A stretch of 64,000 nt of DNA, taken from positions 1,426,001-1,490,000 of the forward strand of contig NZ_CP171363.1 in assembly GCF_046523945.1 (NCBI RefSeq), in the 5' to 3' direction. Both the position numbers and the translations under genes were made by a program. The notes under the pieces were generated by a model. It made no database searches. It worked only from the letters and a program-made list of their open reading frames with translations, and was not told the DNA's origin. Origin of the DNA: Faucicola mancuniensis. GTDB lineage: Bacteria; Pseudomonadota; Gammaproteobacteria; Pseudomonadales; Moraxellaceae. Below are positions 1 through 8,184 of this stretch, piece after piece. Numbering within the stretch: the stretch's first letter is position 1; every line of letters begins with the position of its first letter.

Positions 1-21
1 GTTGGTTGAGTAGGTTGCCAT
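1..21 (-). CDS. efp: Translation elongation factor P, first 7 codons only
   Basis: On the minus strand an ATG at 21-19 opens MATYSTN and runs off the window edge. This is the usual start of gammaproteobacterial EF-P, the factor that rescues ribosomes stalled on polyproline. An AGGAAA ribosome site lies just upstream on the minus strand (about 29-34). The divergent neighbour is epmB, whose product modifies EF-P, so the context supports the call strongly even though only seven residues are visible. The rest of the gene lies outside the window. Confidence 0.72.
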
Positions 22-151
22 AAAATTTCCTGTCAATACTGTTACTAAATAAATAAGCCACGAATGGCTTGTAAAAAATTGCAAACACAATATAATAACC
101 AATTTTGTGTGTGATTTCAAATTTAAAATTGTGAAAATTGGAAAAAAATAA

Positions 152-1153
152 ATGTCAAATGTGTCAAACAACTTAATCGTACAAAAAGACTGGAAGCAAA
201 GTTTTGCCAATACCGTCCAAGATAGCCAAACTTTAGCCGATATTTTACAAATCAAACTGGATACCAGCCAAAAATTTAGCAATTTTCCACTCAAAGTGCC
301 GATGAATTTTGTCAAAAAAATGCAAAAAGGCAACCCAAACGACCCATTACTATTACAAATTTTACCAACATTTGCCGAAACCATTCAAGTCGCAGGCTTT
401 GTCAATGACCCATTGCAAGAGCAATCTGCCAATCCAACCAAAGGAATCATTCACAAATACCAATCTCGTGTGCTACTGCCGATTACAGGGGCGTGTATGG
501 TGAATTGTCGTTACTGTTTTCGCCAACATTTTGATTATCACGAAAACTTGCCAAGCCAAGACGATTGGCAAACAATGATTGATTATATTGTCAAACATGC
601 TGATGTTAATGAAGTGATTTTAAGCGGTGGCGACCCGTTGTCATTAAGTGATAGACGTTTGTTTGATATTTTGCAAAAGCTGGAAAATCTCCCCCAAATC
701 AAAACCATTCGTTTGCATACCCGTGTACCTATGGTCATTCCTGAACGCTTGAGCATTGAGCTGATTGAACGGTTGGCAAGTAGTCGTTGTCAAGTCGTCA
801 TTGTCATTCATGCCAATCACCCCAACGAGATTGATGAAGAAAGTTGTTTTTATTTGCAACGTGCCAAAAATATGGGGATTACTTTATTAAACCAAACAGT
901 CTTGTTAAAAAATATTAACAATCATGCTGATATTTTGGCAAAATTAAATGAAAAACTGTGGCAGGCTGGCGTGTTGCCGTATTATTTGCACGTTTTGGAC
1001 AAGGTGGCAGGGGCGAGCCATTTTTATATTGATGATGATGAAGCGGTCAATATTTATTGGCAATTGTTGGCAAAATGTTCGGGATATCTTGTGCCAAAAT
1101 TGGTGCGTGAAATGCCTGATAAACCGTTTAAAACGCCGATTGATTTGTATTGA
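152..1153 (+). CDS. epmB: EF-P beta-lysylation protein EpmB (lysine 2,3-aminomutase family)
   Basis: A 333-residue radical SAM enzyme. It converts (S)-alpha-lysine to (R)-beta-lysine, which EpmA attaches to EF-P. The iron-sulfur motif CxxxCxxC is visible as CMVNCRYC (C115, C119, C122). A PLP-enzyme style C-terminus follows, with the HVLDKVAGASHF segment typical of the aminomutase family. Length fits EpmB (about 340 residues) and is shorter than clostridial aminomutases. The gene is divergent from efp with 130 bp between the two start codons, so both promoters must lie in that gap. No epmA is seen in the window. The start ATG at 152 has no strong Shine-Dalgarno sequence; no other in-frame ATG precedes the conserved region. 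Confidence 0.93.
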   Translation: MSNVSNNLIVQKDWKQSFANTVQDSQTLADILQIKLDTSQKFSNFPLKVPMNFVKKMQKGNPNDPLLLQILPTFAETIQVAGFVNDPLQEQSANPTKGIIHKYQSRVLLPITGACMVNCRYCFRQHFDYHENLPSQDDWQTMIDYIVKHADVNEVILSGGDPLSLSDRRLFDILQKLENLPQIKTIRLHTRVPMVIPERLSIELIERLASSRCQVVIVIHANHPNEIDEESCFYLQRAKNMGITLLNQTVLLKNINNHADILAKLNEKLWQAGVLPYYLHVLDKVAGASHFYIDDDEAVNIYWQLLAKCSGYLVPKLVREMPDKPFKTPIDLY

Positions 1154-1322
1154 TTTACTACAGATTTGCTACTCATTGTAACTAATTGATATCTAACATG
1201 ATTTATTTTGTTGCAAATTTTGTTAGAAATTTATCAATTTTTATGTTATTTTGTTAAACAATCTTTTGGTGATAATCTGATTGTTACAATTTTTTAACCG
1301 ATATTTTTTAACAGGTATTGTT

Positions 1323-3083
1323 ATGATAAATGATAAAGCTTTGAGTGATTTTTTGTCAAAAAACGCTTTGATTGCATTGAGCGATGTGGAATTGGCGATT
1401 GGAAAAAATGGTGAAAAGTTGACCAATTGGCAACTGCGATTCAATCAGCTTGCCCCTGCCGAAATGTACGTACAGTATCACACGCTAGTAACGCAACTGA
1501 TGCAAGCGAATATGAGCGAGTCAAAACGCCTCAAGTTGTTTGAGCATATTAACAAAATTAACGAACGATTGTTGGCAGGATTGCACCATATTTATAAAAA
1601 TCAGTCTGGATTGTTAGATGAGCATCAACAGCAAGCCTTGGACATGGTGATTTCGGTGCATTATGTTGGGGTGATGTTTTATTACAGTGTGTGGCAACGT
1701 GTGGCAAACAATCCGCAATTGGCAGAAAAAAAAGGTCTAGGTGCGATGTTTGGGCTAGGCAATGCCACAAAATCGCATGATGAGCTGGTACAGCAGTGTC
1801 TGTATGGTATGATGAGCTTGTTACGTCAAGCCTTGTTTGAAAAGCAAATCGGCTATCGTACGGATACGCAGGTGATTTGGCAATGGCTAAATGCCTGTTA
1901 TCATTTTATGTTGGCAAATGGTTGGCAAAATGTGGCAATTCATTTGCCGTTATTTGGACAAACAGGTCTGAGCCAAGGCAAGCCTTTAACCCTAGAAAAC
2001 ATTTATCATCAGTGCCTGTTTAGCGAGATTATTAATCCGTATGCTTGTCGCCGTCCTGATATGATAATGTGGCAAAAATTTAGCAATGACGGCTTAAAGA
2101 CGTTGATGGTGTCCCAAGATTTATTAGAAAAACCGTATCTGTTTATCAACTTAAAATCCAATGAACCACCAAAATTACATCATGCGGATTTGGCATTTAA
2201 TCCTTTTGCCAAAGACAGCGACTGTCTATTTTTGGGTGTGTCAAAGCTTGTACCTTTGCTTCAAAAAATGATTACAAAAGGGCAAAACAGCGATGATATG
2301 AATGACAAGATTTATGAGCGTTTTGCAAAAATCATGTTAGAAAATCTGAAAAAAAATCTCACCCAACCAGAAAGCCTAACAAAAACCAATGCAAAATGCC
2401 AAACAGTTGTCGGATTTTATCATATCCATTATATGCTTGCGAACAAAGCCAGTCTGGGTAATCTGATTCAAGCCCATGAATTACCAGAACGTTTACGCCC
2501 AAAATCGCAAAATAACACGCAATTGAACAAATCCACGGTGGTGAATGTGGTAGAAAAAAATCACCATCAGTTGCATTTGATGAGCCATTATGCCTATACG
2601 CAAACCATGAACGTGCAAAACGGTGCGACACATCGCAATGCCGAATTGAACGCTTTGAGTTATCTACAAGTTGGCTCTATGGTCGGCATTCGCATGATGG
2701 ACGATGCGAACAAAACTTGGCTATTGGGGCGTATTGATAACATTGCCCAAACGCCGATTAAATCAACAAAATTTGAAAGTGGTGAGCCAGTTGAGCTAAG
2801 CATTGACTCTCATGTGAAACTGTTTGGCAAAGGCATGGTGCCTTGTGGCGTAAGGCTGTATCACAGTGGTACACGCCCACAGCACTTTGTCCCTGCGTTA
2901 ATGATTCCCAAAAATGCCGAATTTAACCGTGAAAAAACCACGATTATGATCGCACGTCTTGGTTATCAAGTAGATGAAAAATTGATTATGCGAATTGACA
3001 ACAAAGAAGTCAACATTCGTTTGACTGAATTGTTAAACATGACGGACGATGTGGAAGAATATGCATTTGTTCGTGTACAATAA
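1323..3083 (+). CDS. Conserved hypothetical protein upstream of fimX
   Basis: A 586-residue soluble protein counted from ATG 1323 (MINDKALS). The frame stays open to 1281, but that would add 14 unconvincing residues. No signal peptide or membrane segment is seen. The N-terminal 330 residues look helical. The C-terminal 150 residues are beta-rich with alternating hydrophobic positions and could be a PilZ-like barrel, but I do not see the RxxxR and D/NxSxxG motifs that would prove it. It ends 114 bp before fimX, separated by a strong hairpin, so the two may not be one transcript. The position beside fimX suggests a role in c-di-GMP or type IV pilus control; this is inference only. Confidence 0.6.
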   Translation: MINDKALSDFLSKNALIALSDVELAIGKNGEKLTNWQLRFNQLAPAEMYVQYHTLVTQLMQANMSESKRLKLFEHINKINERLLAGLHHIYKNQSGLLDEHQQQALDMVISVHYVGVMFYYSVWQRVANNPQLAEKKGLGAMFGLGNATKSHDELVQQCLYGMMSLLRQALFEKQIGYRTDTQVIWQWLNACYHFMLANGWQNVAIHLPLFGQTGLSQGKPLTLENIYHQCLFSEIINPYACRRPDMIMWQKFSNDGLKTLMVSQDLLEKPYLFINLKSNEPPKLHHADLAFNPFAKDSDCLFLGVSKLVPLLQKMITKGQNSDDMNDKIYERFAKIMLENLKKNLTQPESLTKTNAKCQTVVGFYHIHYMLANKASLGNLIQAHELPERLRPKSQNNTQLNKSTVVNVVEKNHHQLHLMSHYAYTQTMNVQNGATHRNAELNALSYLQVGSMVGIRMMDDANKTWLLGRIDNIAQTPIKSTKFESGEPVELSIDSHVKLFGKGMVPCGVRLYHSGTRPQHFVPALMIPKNAEFNREKTTIMIARLGYQVDEKLIMRIDNKEVNIRLTELLNMTDDVEEYAFVRVQ

Positions 3084-3102
3084 TCTAAAAAAACCACCTT
3101 TT

Positions 3103-3165
3103 AACCTATATTTTTTAAAATAGGTTATGCAAAAAAGCCTAATTGCTTTATAATTAGGCTTTTAT
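3103..3165 (+). terminator. Two hairpins, the second a rho-independent terminator
   Basis: Two consecutive inverted repeats follow the stop at 3083. The first (3103-3126) pairs AACCTAT with ATAGGTT. The second (3135-3162) pairs AAGCCTAATT with AATTAGGCTT over a short loop and runs into a T-rich tail, which is the form of an intrinsic terminator. It separates the 586-residue gene from fimX. Confidence 0.75.
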
Positions 3166-3197
3166 TTTGTTTTTATTACAAAATTTGGGACAATGTT

Positions 3198-5375
3198 ATG
3201 AAACAACCAAATCGTTTGAATTTGTTAGTGATTGATGACAATCAGCTGTATGCCGAGCAGTTGGTAGATGTGTTGCAGGATAATTATTATAAAAAAGTGA
3301 ATTTGGGCTTTTTGGACGACAAAGAAGAATTGCTACGGCTGTTACGCCAATCGTGGGACGTGTTAGTGATGGGCAAAGCCTATGATTTGACGTTACCACA
3401 AGTTGTCAAAATCATTCAAGAGCATGAGATTGATTTGCCTGTGATTGGGATTATTCCTGAAGACGGCATAGACCAAAAACAACTGGACGCCAAAGAGCAA
3501 CTACAGCTTGAGATTGTCACCGAAGAAGACAAAACCGACAAATCCTTGCCGTTATATAGCTTTTGGGGGGCGGTAGATGCCTTGCCAAAAGAGCGGATTT
3601 TTGAAATGGCATTGCGAGTTTATCAAGAACATCAACAAGCGTGTTTTCGTGAAGATTTGCTACGCTTACGCCAAGTGTTAAAGGACGCTGAGCAACGTGC
3701 CAATATTTTGATTAAAAACTCAAAAAGTGCAGTCGCCTATGTAGAAGAAGGCTTGCATATCTATGCCAACGAGCCGTATTTGGAAATGTTTGGCTTTAAA
3801 AGCATGGAAGACTTGATGGGCGTGCCAATCATTGACTTAATTGCCAGTAACAACATCAAAGATTTTAAAACTTTTTTAAAAGATTTTGAAAAAGGCGGTC
3901 GTAGCAATGTTGAGTTTCAGTTTGAATCGGTGCGTACAGATGGGTCAACCTTTGATGCCACACTGCAATTGGCAGCCGCAACCTATGAAGGCAACCCATG
4001 TCAACAAGTGATTATCCAACCTGATGAACGTGGTAACAGTGCCGAACTTGCCAAAAAACTTGCCGAAATGGAGCGTATTGACCAACTGACGGGTATCTTT
4101 AACCGTCGTGGCTTTGAACAGGCGATTACCGGTATTCGTGAAATCGTGGTGCAAAAAGGCTTGGTTGCAGGCGTGCTGTGCGTGCGAATTGATGACATTG
4201 GTAAAATCAACTCAAACCTTGGTATTCAAGGCGTTGATGCCGTTGTTATTTATATTTCAAATTTATTAAAACAAAAAATTGCCGAACTGTTGGGCGAAGA
4301 CAAGGTTCATAAAGGCTTTGTCAGCCGATTTAGCGATAGCCAATTTATGCTGTTGCTACCCAATATGAACCAAGAACAAACCGTCGCACTTGGTGAACAA
4401 CTGGTCGCCCAAATCGCTGAAAACATGATTGATGTCGGTGATAGAACTATCAAAACCACCGTTACCGTCGGCGGTACGATGATGAATAGTACATCGCCTG
4501 AGGTTGATGTAATTATCAACCGTGTGTTACAAGGGGTCAGTTTGGGCATTAAAGAAAGCGATACCAATGGCAATACCTTCTATTTATACGACCCATCGGC
4601 GTTTGCCAGCGAAGATGATTCGGTATTGCTTGAAACCTTGCGTGGCGCGATTGAACATAACAAATTTAAACTGATGTATCAACCGATTTATGATGTGGAA
4701 AAAGACACCAGTAATATGTTTGAAGTGTTTTTGCGGTTGCCATTAGCAGATGGTACGGTGATGACACCAGATAAGTTCTTGAACGTTGCCAATGAGCATG
4801 GTTTGATGGATAAAATTGACCGCTGGGTATTGATTAATGCCTGCAAAAACCTAAAACAATACCGTGCAACCGTTGACCCAACGGCACGTATGCTCGTGCA
4901 TTTGAGTAATGCATCATTGACAGATGAAACACTGTCAGCTTTTGTTGGTAAACTGTTACAAGCGATTGGTGGCAATGATGCTGGACGTTTGGTGGTGCAG
5001 TTTAGTGAAGCGATGGTTCATGACTATATGTCGGTCGCCGCCAAACAGACGGTACAACTACAACAACTGGGCTGTTATGTCGGTCTTTATAGTTTTGGTA
5101 CAATGGCAAATTCAATGGAAATTTTAGACTTTGTTAAACCAAATATCGTGCGATTAGACCGCTCTTATATCAAAGACCTAGAAAATAGCGACAACGTAGC
5201 GACCATATCATCTGTTATCAGCCAAATCCATGAGCATGGCTCAAGCAGTTTGATGGCATTTATTCAAGACCCTGCTGCTATGAGTGCCGCTTGGACGGTG
5301 GGTGCAAAATACCTACAAGGTAACTACCTACAAGAACCAGGTGAAGAAATGAAAATCCAAACAGAACAATCATGA
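3198..5375 (+). CDS. fimX: FimX-like c-di-GMP effector (REC-PAS-degenerate GGDEF-degenerate EAL)
   Basis: A 725-residue multidomain protein: an N-terminal receiver-like domain (about 1-130, LLVIDDNQ), a PAS domain (about 170-275), a GGDEF domain (about 285-445) and an EAL domain (about 475-715). The catalytic signatures are replaced: RFSDSQF stands where GGDEF should be, and EVFLRL stands where EALLR should be. FimX of Pseudomonas aeruginosa has the same arrangement; it binds c-di-GMP through its inactive EAL domain and controls type IV pilus assembly at the cell pole. The sequence therefore predicts an effector without cyclase activity and probably without phosphodiesterase activity. The receiver lacks the usual phospho-Asp context (VLVMGKAYD). 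The following cytochrome c gene starts 16 bp later. Confidence 0.88.
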   Translation: MKQPNRLNLLVIDDNQLYAEQLVDVLQDNYYKKVNLGFLDDKEELLRLLRQSWDVLVMGKAYDLTLPQVVKIIQEHEIDLPVIGIIPEDGIDQKQLDAKEQLQLEIVTEEDKTDKSLPLYSFWGAVDALPKERIFEMALRVYQEHQQACFREDLLRLRQVLKDAEQRANILIKNSKSAVAYVEEGLHIYANEPYLEMFGFKSMEDLMGVPIIDLIASNNIKDFKTFLKDFEKGGRSNVEFQFESVRTDGSTFDATLQLAAATYEGNPCQQVIIQPDERGNSAELAKKLAEMERIDQLTGIFNRRGFEQAITGIREIVVQKGLVAGVLCVRIDDIGKINSNLGIQGVDAVVIYISNLLKQKIAELLGEDKVHKGFVSRFSDSQFMLLLPNMNQEQTVALGEQLVAQIAENMIDVGDRTIKTTVTVGGTMMNSTSPEVDVIINRVLQGVSLGIKESDTNGNTFYLYDPSAFASEDDSVLLETLRGAIEHNKFKLMYQPIYDVEKDTSNMFEVFLRLPLADGTVMTPDKFLNVANEHGLMDKIDRWVLINACKNLKQYRATVDPTARMLVHLSNASLTDETLSAFVGKLLQAIGGNDAGRLVVQFSEAMVHDYMSVAAKQTVQLQQLGCYVGLYSFGTMANSMEILDFVKPNIVRLDRSYIKDLENSDNVATISSVISQIHEHGSSSLMAFIQDPAAMSAAWTVGAKYLQGNYLQEPGEEMKIQTEQS

Positions 5376-5391
5376 TGATATTTAAAACAAT

Positions 5392-5817
5392 ATGTTAAAA
5401 AAAGTAATGAAAATCAGTGGTATGGCTTTGGTTATCGGCATTGGCTTGGTGGGCTGTGAAAAACAACCACCATCAGAACGCCCTGCGGTGAGTCTGCCAG
5501 TTTATACACAAGGCGATAGTGTCAAAGGAAAAACCTACTACGACCAAGAATGTGAACAATGCCACAAACTTGTCGCAGGCAACAACAAAAAAGGTCCACA
5601 ACTGTCTAAGATTTATGGGGCAAAATCGGCACTTTTGACTGATTATCAATATACCGATGCCCTAAAAAATAGCCAAATCACATGGGATAGCACCGAACTT
5701 GACCGCTATATTGCCAATCCAAAACAAGCGATTAACGGCACAAGAATGCGTTCTGACCCTATCAATGACAAACAAATGCGTCAAGATATCATCGCTTATA
5801 TTTCCACCTTGCGGTGA
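5392..5817 (+). CDS. Class I c-type cytochrome, predicted lipoprotein
   Basis: A 141-residue protein with a lipoprotein signal peptide ending in LVGC (lipid-anchored C22). The haem-binding motif is CEQCH (C54, C57, H58), and a Met in the GTRM segment (M119) is the likely sixth iron ligand. This is the layout of small class I cytochromes c. It is probably anchored to a membrane on the periplasmic side and carries electrons between respiratory complexes; the partner cannot be told from the sequence. It starts 16 bp after fimX and may share its transcript. Its stop lies directly against a decayed region, so the native downstream neighbour may have been lost. Confidence 0.85.
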   Translation: MLKKVMKISGMALVIGIGLVGCEKQPPSERPAVSLPVYTQGDSVKGKTYYDQECEQCHKLVAGNNKKGPQLSKIYGAKSALLTDYQYTDALKNSQITWDSTELDRYIANPKQAINGTRMRSDPINDKQMRQDIIAYISTLR

Positions 5818-5819
5818 TG

Positions 5820-5922
5820 GTTTATCTTTATTGATATCCGCATCATCACAAATGATTAAAGGTGATTTGCCACCTAGCTCCATGGTAACTTCTTTTAAAG
5901 AAGAACCTGCCGCTGACTGCAT
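5820..5922 (-). pseudogene. Remnant of betaine aldehyde dehydrogenase (internal fragment)
   Basis: On the minus strand about 33 codons read SAAGSSLKEVTMELGGK then SPLIICDDADIN. This is the segment before the catalytic region of betaine aldehyde dehydrogenases such as BetB. It has no start and no downstream domain, and stops matching where it meets the end of the cytochrome c gene (about 5820). At the other end it abuts an unrelated remnant read on the plus strand. It is an inert scrap left by deletion or rearrangement. Confidence 0.7.
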
Positions 5923-6046
5923 GCTGTGAGCTATCCTGTGCCAGAGCGTCCGATTATTCCTGAATATCAGATGAATTATTAGACCTCTTTCCAAACCTTA
6001 ATAGTGATTTGGTATAATACTGATTTTTAGAAAAAACAGCAAAAGC

Positions 6047-6481
6047 ATGATACCCGAACAAGCAGAAAAACTCAGTGACGCACAATTTAAACGCTACTTT
6101 GGCATCCAAAGAAGTACCTATACTCATATGCTCACCATACTACAAGAAGCATACAACGAACAACACAAAAAAGGTGGCAGGAAAAATGAAATCAGCCTAG
6201 AAAACAAGCTCATGCTGACTTTGAGTTACTACCGAGAATATCGCACCCAATTTCACCTAGGGCAAGACTTTGGTATCAGTGAAAGTGCTGTCTGTAAAAC
6301 CATCAAATGGGTAGAAAGCATACTGATAGCCCACAAAGACTTTGCCCTACCTAGCAAAAAGGCTTTATGGCAAGACCCAAACCTTGAAACCGTACTGATA
6401 GACGCAACCGAAGTACCTTGTGAGCGACCCAAAAAAAGCAACGCAGGCAATACTCAGGTAAAAAGAAACACCACACCTTAA
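6047..6481 (+). CDS. IS5-family transposase, frame A (copy 1)
   Basis: A 144-residue N-terminal half. It carries an HTH_Tnp_4-like region (about residues 40-95: LMLTLSYYREYRTQFH, then GISESAVCKTIKW) and the first catalytic aspartate in VLIDATEVP. The stop comes shortly after an A7 run at 6431-6437. Slipping back one base there gives ERPKKKQRRQYSGKKK and continues into frame B, as expected for a transposase made by -1 frameshifting. The slippery site is not a textbook heptamer in this phase. Confidence 0.85.
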   Translation: MIPEQAEKLSDAQFKRYFGIQRSTYTHMLTILQEAYNEQHKKGGRKNEISLENKLMLTLSYYREYRTQFHLGQDFGISESAVCKTIKWVESILIAHKDFALPSKKALWQDPNLETVLIDATEVPCERPKKSNAGNTQVKRNTTP

Positions 6482-6867
6482 AAGCACAAATCGTTGTCGA
6501 TAAAAACAGCAAAAAAATACTTTGTACCCATTTTAGCAAAGGTAAAACCCATGACTTTAAACTTTACCAATACTCAAAAATGCGTATAAAGCCTAGTATC
6601 TTAATCCAAGTAGATTCGGGCTATCAAGGCATACACAAACACCATGCCAATAGCAAATTCCCAAAAAAGAAAACCAAGCTTAATCCACTATCTAAAGTTG
6701 ACAAACAAGCCAATCGAGAATTAGCTTCTGAACGGGTAACCAATGAACATGTTATCGGCAAAATCAAACGTTTTAAAATCCTAGCCTGTCGTTATCGTAA
6801 TCGCAGAAAACGCTTTGGCTTAAGGGTTAATTTGATTTGTGCCATTTATAATTTCGAGTTGGGTTAG
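6436..6867 (+). CDS. IS5-family transposase, frame B (copy 1)
   Basis: The C-terminal half of the transposase lies in the -1 frame after the A7 run. It holds the second catalytic aspartate in LIQVDSGYQG and the glutamate in TNEHVIGKIKRF, completing the DDE triad of the DDE_Tnp_4 type. It has no good start of its own (the first ATG is at 6580, after the point where homology resumes), so production probably depends on frameshifting from frame A. It ends 15 bp before the right end of the element. Confidence 0.8.
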   Translation, partial: KQRRQYSGKKKHHTLKAQIVVDKNSKKILCTHFSKGKTHDFKLYQYSKMRIKPSILIQVDSGYQGIHKHHANSKFPKKKTKLNPLSKVDKQANRELASERVTNEHVIGKIKRFKILACRYRNRRKRFGLRVNLICAIYNFELG

Positions 6868-7075
6868 TTTGGAAAGAGGTCTATTATCGCCTAGAAACCT
6901 ATCTGCACGAAGGTTCGCAGGATAACGATATGTCAGGCTACAACAAAGAACAAGTGATTAACGATATTTTGGATAAATATGAGCGACATCGTGCATTCTT
7001 GCACATCAATCGCCAAACCCCTGGCAATCGTCCTGTTTTTCCAGATGTAGAATAATTAAATTTTATTGGTTTTTT

Positions 7076-7106
7076 AAGGGTGAATTGTTTTGCAATTCAC
7101 CCTTTA
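7076..7106 (+). terminator. Intrinsic terminator
   Basis: AAGGGTGAATTG pairs with CAATTCACCCTT around a 4-base loop, followed by T-rich sequence. It lies 20 bp after the stop of the broken gene and before the moxR operon, and would still insulate that operon from IS transcription. Confidence 0.8.
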
Positions 7107-7198
7107 TTACAAATTATTGACAAGATGTTACTATAAAATTTTGTCAATTTTTGCTAAACTAATTTGTTTGATTTTTTATAATTTTTAATGGAATACAT

Positions 7199-8146
7199 AT
7201 GCAATCTTCTTCACCGTTACAACAAAATTTTCAACAAATGTTAAATAGTATTAACCAAATCGTCCTTGATAAACCTGAAGTGGTAAAATTATCGGTCGCG
7301 TGTTTGCTTGCCAATGGACATTTGTTGTTACAGGATTTACCAGGGATGGGTAAAACCACGTTGGCACACGCCATTGCCAATCATTTGGGTTTGGATTTTA
7401 ACCGTGTGCAGTTTACCAGTGATATGTTGCCTGCGGATATTTTGGGGATTTCGCTGTACAAGACTGATACAGGCACGTTTGAATTTAAGCCCGGCCCTGT
7501 GTTTTGTCAATTGTTGCTTGCCGATGAGATTAACCGTTCTAGTCCAAAAACCCAGTCCGCCTTGCTTGAAGCGATGGAAGAGCGTCAAGTGTCGCAAGAT
7601 GGCGTAACTCGCAGTTTACCAGAGCTGTTTTTTGTGATTGCGACTCAAAACCCGACCCAGCAATCAGGCGTGTTTGTGTTACCAGAGTCGCAACTTGACC
7701 GTTTTTTGATGTGTTTGTCATTGGGTTATCCGTCAAAACAGGCGGAAAAAGAGCTGTTGCTTGGCATTGATAGACGTGAAATGTTAAAAACGGTACAGCC
7801 GATGCTGTCTATGCAAGATTTATTGACCGCCCAAACCCAAGTCAAACAAGTGCATTTTGCTGATGTGGTGGTGGATTATTTGCAACGTTTGGTCGCCAAA
7901 ACTCGTGAAAGCCGTGATTATCATGGCTTATCTACTCGTGGCGTATTGGCGTTAAAGCACGCTTCGCAAGCCTATGCGTATTTGGGTGGCTATAATGAAG
8001 TTACGCCAGAAGATATCCAAGCGGTGTTTTCGGCGGTGGTAGACCATCGTTTGGGGCAGGGTTTTGTGCCGTTTAATCATTTGGGTGGCGATACCTTGAA
8101 CACGATTGCCAATGATTTGTTAAAACAAGTGCCTGTTGTGGTTTAA
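7199..8146 (+). CDS. MoxR-family AAA+ ATPase
   Basis: A 315-residue AAA+ ATPase of the MoxR type, thought to act as a chaperone for partner proteins, often with von Willebrand A domains. Walker A is GMGKTT (G49-T54) and Walker B is LLLADEINR (D109, E110). The sensor segment VIATQNPTQQSG and the C-terminal lid are present, and length is normal. It is the first gene of a moxR-DUF58-transglutaminase set found in many bacteria: the DUF58 gene starts 38 bp later and the third gene overlaps the second. An ATG at 7199 after an A/T-rich leader is the only plausible start. Confidence 0.9.
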   Translation: MQSSSPLQQNFQQMLNSINQIVLDKPEVVKLSVACLLANGHLLLQDLPGMGKTTLAHAIANHLGLDFNRVQFTSDMLPADILGISLYKTDTGTFEFKPGPVFCQLLLADEINRSSPKTQSALLEAMEERQVSQDGVTRSLPELFFVIATQNPTQQSGVFVLPESQLDRFLMCLSLGYPSKQAEKELLLGIDRREMLKTVQPMLSMQDLLTAQTQVKQVHFADVVVDYLQRLVAKTRESRDYHGLSTRGVLALKHASQAYAYLGGYNEVTPEDIQAVFSAVVDHRLGQGFVPFNHLGGDTLNTIANDLLKQVPVVV

Positions 8147-8184
8147 TGGTGGTTTAACAAACGGTGATAAACGGTAAATAGGCT

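Larger units (their letters stand above)
5981..6882 (+). mobile_element. IS5-family insertion sequence, copy 1 (902 bp)
   Basis: The element is bounded by perfect 16-bp inverted repeats, AGACCTCTTTCCAAAC at the left end and its complement at 6867-6882. It is flanked by the 3-bp direct repeat ATT. The other two copies are flanked by AAT and ATT, so the target pattern is ANT, as reported for the ISL2 subgroup of the IS5 family. It holds two overlapping transposase frames. This copy has A7 at 6431-6437 and A5 at 6460-6464 and is the only one of the three in which a single -1 shift joins the two frames. Confidence 0.92.
5925..7055 (+). pseudogene. 3' remnant of an unrecognised gene, split by IS copy 1
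   Basis: If the IS at 5981-6882 and one copy of its 3-bp duplication ATT are removed, plus-strand codons join in frame: YPVPERPIIPEYQMNY continues as YRLETYLHEGSQ and runs to a stop at 7053-7055 (ending NRPVFPDVE). The IS therefore landed in an open reading frame. The 5' part of that gene is missing because the sequence meets the betB remnant near 5922. About 75 codons remain. I do not recognise the family. Confidence 0.6.
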
